Below, in pieces: positions 6,340 through 9,147 of a stretch of DNA of 9,147 nucleotides. The notes beneath the pieces are model-generated. The model saw only the letters and a list, made by a program, of their open reading frames with translations. It did not search any database and was not told where the DNA came from. Position 1 is the first letter of the stretch. Every line of letters begins with the position of its first letter. This DNA comes from Candidatus Zixiibacteriota bacterium (GTDB taxonomy: Bacteria > Zixibacteria > MSB-5A5 > GN15 > FEB-12): NCBI GenBank assembly GCA_022564135.1, contig JADFLZ010000061.1:1-9147 (forward strand), written 5' to 3'. The translations under genes and the position numbers were made by a program.

Positions 6340-7674
6340 TTAGTTCAAAACAGACAGGTTTCCGTGAAGGGTGAAAGCGTCGGCCCTTGTTATATTTACT
6401 GAAATAATACTGCCAACTTTAAGATCAGCCGTATCTATCAGCACTATTTTGTTTCCTTCAGTTCTGGCTCTGGAGATTTGATCGTCTCTGCGTGATTTTC
6501 CTTCTACAAGCGCCGTTCGGATTTTACCTACCTCACGCTGGTTCACCTGGTGCCCGATCTCCTGCTGAATTTTGATAAGTTTATGTAATCTGCGAATCTT
6601 GTCTTCTTCGGGAACGTCGTCATTGTATTTGGCCGCAACTGTTCCCGGGCGAACAGAATAGCGGAACATAAAGGCAGAGTCATATCGAATTTTTCTGACA
6701 GCATCCAGAGTTTGCTCAAACTCGGCTTCAGTCTCAGTTGGAAAACCGACAATTAAATCAGTTGTGATAGAAGTTTCCGGAATTCTTTTTCTGATATAAT
6801 CGATGATTTTGAGGTAGTGCTCAATAGTATAAATTCTGCCCATCTTTTGTAAGACCCGGTTGGAGCCGGACTGCACAGGCAGATGAATGTGCCCCAGTAA
6901 TTGCGGCGTATCTGCCATAGCGTCAACTAACCGCTTCGATAAATCTTTTGGATGTGAAGTCATGAAACGCAGCCGCGGCAATTTTGCCTTGTTGACCACG
7001 CGCTCAAGCAACTCCGGAAAGTCTATGCCGCCGCTCTTATAACTGTTTACGTTTTGTCCGAGAAGTGTAACTTCGACCACGCCTTCATCAACCATCTTCT
7101 TGACCGCGTCAATAATGTATCCCGGAGAATGGCAGACTTCTTTGCCTCTTACATAAGGCACGATGCAGTAGGTGCAATAATTATCGCAGCCCCTGGTAAT
7201 TGTAATAAAACCAGAATGCGGCGTTTCTTTTATGGGAGTAATAAAATCCAGATTTTCATGCCCAAAAGCGGTCATCACTTGCTGTGTGCCTTCAACCCCG
7301 TTTAGCACATCAGGCAGCTCAAACTGACGGTCGGTACCCAGGACATAATCTACATGAGGTACGCGCTCTTTGAGTTTCTCGCCCAGCCTCTGGGCCATAC
7401 AGCCGACAACTGCGATTTTGAGGTTAGGACGGCGCTTTTTGTATTTGTACATCTCTCCCAGACGGCCATAGACCCTGTTTTCCGCCTTTTCCCTGACAGA
7501 ACAGGTGTTGAGAATAAGCAGGTCGGCCTTTTCTTCTGAATCTACCCTCTTAAATCCTTTGGTGATCATATTTGCGGCAAGAGTAGAAGAATCTGCCAGA
7601 TTCATCTGACAGCCAAATGTCTGGATATGGAATGTCTCTGGTTTGTGTCCGTTAGTGTTTTTGTTCTTTGCCAT
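6340..7674 (-). CDS. miaB: tRNA-2-methylthio-N6-dimethylallyladenosine synthase MiaB
   Basis: MiaB is a radical-SAM methylthiotransferase that adds a methylthio group at C2 of N6-isopentenyl-adenosine 37 in tRNAs reading UNN codons. The 444 residues match the family length. The N-terminal methylthiotransferase domain (about 14-125) has three cluster-binding cysteines: Cys22 (FGCQMN), Cys58 (NTCSVRE) and Cys92 (GCMAQ). The radical-SAM domain carries CDNYCTYC (Cys163, Cys167, Cys170), then VPYVRG, LLGQNVNSY, HLPVQSGSN and TTDLIVGFPTET. A TRAM domain fills about 381-442. FGCQMN and GQNVNSY point to MiaB rather than the ribosomal-protein enzyme RimO. ATG at 7672-7674 gives a short polar lead-in before the conserved HIQTFGCQMN. 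The gene is the first of a tight same-strand run and has a plausible promoter just upstream. Its 2-base spacing to the sensor gene suggests co-transcription, not a shared function. Confidence 0.97.
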   Translation of the reverse strand: MAKNKNTNGHKPETFHIQTFGCQMNLADSSTLAANMITKGFKRVDSEEKADLLILNTCSVREKAENRVYGRLGEMYKYKKRRPNLKIAVVGCMAQRLGEKLKERVPHVDYVLGTDRQFELPDVLNGVEGTQQVMTAFGHENLDFITPIKETPHSGFITITRGCDNYCTYCIVPYVRGKEVCHSPGYIIDAVKKMVDEGVVEVTLLGQNVNSYKSGGIDFPELLERVVNKAKLPRLRFMTSHPKDLSKRLVDAMADTPQLLGHIHLPVQSGSNRVLQKMGRIYTIEHYLKIIDYIRKRIPETSITTDLIVGFPTETEAEFEQTLDAVRKIRYDSAFMFRYSVRPGTVAAKYNDDVPEEDKIRRLHKLIKIQQEIGHQVNQREVGKIRTALVEGKSRRDDQISRARTEGNKIVLIDTADLKVGSIISVNITRADAFTLHGNLSVLN

Positions 7675-7708
7675 TATCGAATTTTTCTAAAGTTTTAATT
7701 CAGGCTTG

Positions 7709-7736
7709 ATAATAAGTTGAAATACCGAAAAATCAA
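7709..7736 (-). promoter_or_regulatory. Possible sigma70-type promoter for the miaB-sensor run
   Basis: On the minus strand, TTGATT (7731-7736) and TATTAT (7709-7714) are separated by 16 bases, about 35 bases before the miaB ATG. Both boxes are close to the sigma70-type consensus, and the site falls in the only sizeable spacer upstream of miaB. AT-rich DNA produces such matches by chance, and the lineage may use different promoter elements. Confidence 0.4.
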
Positions 7737-7738
7737 AC

Positions 7739-7775
7739 AAAAAAGCCGGCCTCATATAAACGCCTGATTGGCTGC
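7739..7775 (-). terminator. Weak candidate terminator after the dockerin-protein gene
   Basis: On the minus strand, GCAGCC (7770-7775) can pair imperfectly with the later GGCCGGC (7745-7751), with a small internal mismatch and a loop of about 18 bases. Six T residues (7739-7744) follow directly. The layout is that of an intrinsic terminator between a gene end at 7831 and the putative miaB promoter, but the stem is short and interrupted. Confidence 0.3.
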
Positions 7776-7830
7776 AATTACTCTTAAGAAAAGATGACCT
7801 TTCTTTCTGCGACTCATTTACTGTTAACTA

Positions 7831-9147
7831 TTATACCGGATTCCCGCAGGGAGGCGGCCCGCCGCGAAAGATGTAGTCTACCAGATAAGTCAAATCAATA
7901 ATATTGGCTTTGCCATCACAATTGACATCCCCTACCAGAAATTCCGGCTGTGGTGCCAGCCCTGAATTCCTGAAGATGTAATCGACAAAGTAGGTAAGGT
8001 CTAAGATGTTGACCTTATTGTCATAATTGTTATCACCATGCAGCCGCCAGACCTTGAATATCAATTCAATTTTGCGCGGAGAATTTGAGGCAGCTGGAGC
8101 GTTTATACTAAAGGAATCAACATATTCACCGAACGTCAAGCCGAAGGCGCTGGCATTTATGCCAACCAGCCCGGGTACGTTTCCGGAACTGTCCGTCAGG
8201 TTTGCCCAGGGAACACTAATGTCTATACTCCAGGCCATGCAGCCGCCAAACCTGTTTCTAATTTCAAAATACCGAGGGATAATCGGTCCGTGATCTTCCT
8301 GCGCTGTCATTACGAAAACGGAGTCCATTAAAAATATTTTCGGCGTTTCCGAACCCGGCACAACATCGAAATTTACTATCAGAGTCTCAGGCGTAACCAG
8401 AGATTTCCTGGCATAGACCAAGACCGTGTCAACATATGATCCTATGGGCAAATCGGTTTGTTTTGCAAAAAGATTTATCAATTTATCAGCCGCACCTGAC
8501 AATGGAGAAATTGTAAACCAATCGGACTCATAAACTATTTCAAAATCAAGCGGGTCATCCCCGCCAAGATTAAAGACATTAAAAGATATGATAGGTGGTA
8601 TACCGGTAAGCCCCTGGGAACATTCGAACATACTATATTCAATCGTATCCGGAAAAATTCTCAATACTGCCGGATTGTCAGTCAGATGTAAAAGAATCTC
8701 TACCGGCACAGGAGAATTAATAGCCTGGTCGGAATAAACCCAGACCGTGTCATGAAATTCGTCGCCCGCAGCGCCGCCGGTAAGCTTAAGAGAAACTTTG
8801 ACCGAATCCGGAGCGACGCTCGTATCCGGCTCAATACCGATTATGCGGGGCGAGCCACCGCTTTCCACCCAGAAAGTCATAGTTCCGCCTCCACCGTTTC
8901 TGACATAAAAGAAAGCAGAGTCAAGCGCCCCTCCCCCGGTTTGAATAATGACAAAAACAGAAGGTGAATCGACCACTATGATCGGCAAATCTGAAGCTAC
9001 TGAAAGATTAACAGGAACTTTAAGCGGGCTGTTGGTCGCCTCAGGGTCACCGACTATAATAGTATCTGTATAATCTCCGAACGGCAGCCCGGTAATGTCA
9101 ATCGCAACCGTAACATCGTTTGAGTCTCCACCTGAAACCGGATTTAA
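7831..9147 (-). CDS. Secreted multi-repeat beta-domain protein with C-terminal dockerin type I module (N-terminus outside window)
   Basis: The frame is open from the TAA at 7831-7833 to the last base, giving 438 residues with no start in view. The TTG at 8986-8988 is internal to the reading frame, so I do not treat it as the start. Residues 1-370 hold one partial and three full repeats of about 100 residues. Each ends in a G-x-Y-x-D-T-(I/V)-x-V strand followed by A-x-N-S-P and a hydrophobic strand, for example FGDYTDTIIV and FGEYVDSFSI. This pattern resembles BACON/Ig-like extracellular beta-sandwich domains. Residues 371-438 form a dockerin with two calcium loops, DNNYDNKVNILD and DVNCDGKANIID, each followed by LTY-(F/L)-VDYIF. 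Classical dockerins bind cohesins in cellulosomes; in many non-cellulolytic bacteria they sit at the ends of cell-surface or secreted proteins with unknown partners. A signal peptide is expected beyond the window. Substrate or ligand is unknown; a 156-base spacer separates it from miaB. Confidence 0.85.
   Translation of the reverse strand, partial: LNPVSGGDSNDVTVAIDITGLPFGDYTDTIIVGDPEATNSPLKVPVNLSVASDLPIIVVDSPSVFVIIQTGGGALDSAFFYVRNGGGGTMTFWVESGGSPRIIGIEPDTSVAPDSVKVSLKLTGGAAGDEFHDTVWVYSDQAINSPVPVEILLHLTDNPAVLRIFPDTIEYSMFECSQGLTGIPPIISFNVFNLGGDDPLDFEIVYESDWFTISPLSGAADKLINLFAKQTDLPIGSYVDTVLVYARKSLVTPETLIVNFDVVPGSETPKIFLMDSVFVMTAQEDHGPIIPRYFEIRNRFGGCMAWSIDISVPWANLTDSSGNVPGLVGINASAFGLTFGEYVDSFSINAPAASNSPRKIELIFKVWRLHGDNNYDNKVNILDLTYFVDYIFRNSGLAPQPEFLVGDVNCDGKANIIDLTYLVDYIFRGGPPPCGNPV
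7834..8037 (-). other. Dockerin type I module with two calcium-binding loops (within the repeat protein)
   Basis: The last 68 residues contain two EF-hand-like loops with the D-x-N-x-D-x-x-x-N-x-x-D spacing. Both loops keep every ligand position: D, N, D, N, D at positions 1, 3, 5, 9 and 12. Each is followed by a nearly identical helix, LTYFVDYIF and LTYLVDYIF. A proline-rich end, GGPPPCGNPV, closes the protein. The two halves are clearly internal duplicates. No cohesin is encoded in the window, so the partner cannot be named. Confidence 0.85.

Noticed and set aside
6340..7674. Alternative call as ribosomal protein S12 methylthiotransferase RimO
   Set aside because: FGCQMN, GQNVNSY and the overall length fit MiaB. 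RimO has a GCPKN-type first cysteine motif.
8986..8988. TTG as a start codon for the dockerin protein
   Set aside because: The frame stays open upstream to the window end and encodes the tail of another repeat with the same G-x-Y-x-D-T pattern, so the true start lies outside.

Overview
The window is a compact, single-direction stretch of bacterial DNA. All six supported protein-coding genes lie on the minus strand, so transcription runs from high to low coordinates. In that order they are: a secreted repeat protein ending in a dockerin module (7831-9147, its N-terminus beyond the window), miaB (6340-7674), a membrane-bound triple-GAF protein with a degenerate kinase region and a C-terminal receiver domain (3422-6337), two tandem paralogous HDOD-domain proteins (2004-3356 and 539-1891), and the start of aroC (1-459, cut by the window edge). 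No rRNA, tRNA, CRISPR array, IS element or phage gene is visible. No gap between genes exceeds about 160 bases.

Organism: the long ~100-residue beta-repeat protein ending in a two-loop dockerin of the GDVNCDGKxNIIDLTYLVDYIF type, moderate GC, and a lack of Shine-Dalgarno sequences before every visible start all suggest an uncultured lineage of the FCB group. Candidate phylum Zixibacteria would fit from memory, but this is inference. A MiaB or AroC phylogeny would settle it.

Layout: the dockerin gene is followed by a 156-base spacer with a possible terminator and a possible promoter for what follows. miaB and the sensor gene are separated by only 2 bases. The sensor gene, the two HDOD genes and aroC follow at 65, 112 and 79 bases. 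The HDOD pair is a direct tandem duplication: both proteins are 450 residues, align without a gap and are about 67% identical by hand count, and the similarity continues into the flanking non-coding DNA on both sides.

How they may work together: the most interesting part is 539-6337. Each HDOD protein carries, C-terminal to its HDOD domain, a helical hairpin resembling a histidine-kinase dimerisation/phosphotransfer (DHp) domain, with a conserved histidine (His348) in an H-x-x-N-N box but no ATPase domain. The neighbouring sensor has the mirror-image defect. Its DHp-like segment has Asn629 where the phospho-accepting histidine should be and its ATPase region has lost the usual boxes, yet its receiver domain (Asp901) looks fully intact. 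One reading is a split, non-canonical phosphorelay or scaffold joining a membrane GAF sensor to two HDOD effectors. The sequence shows the parts; the joint function is a hypothesis.
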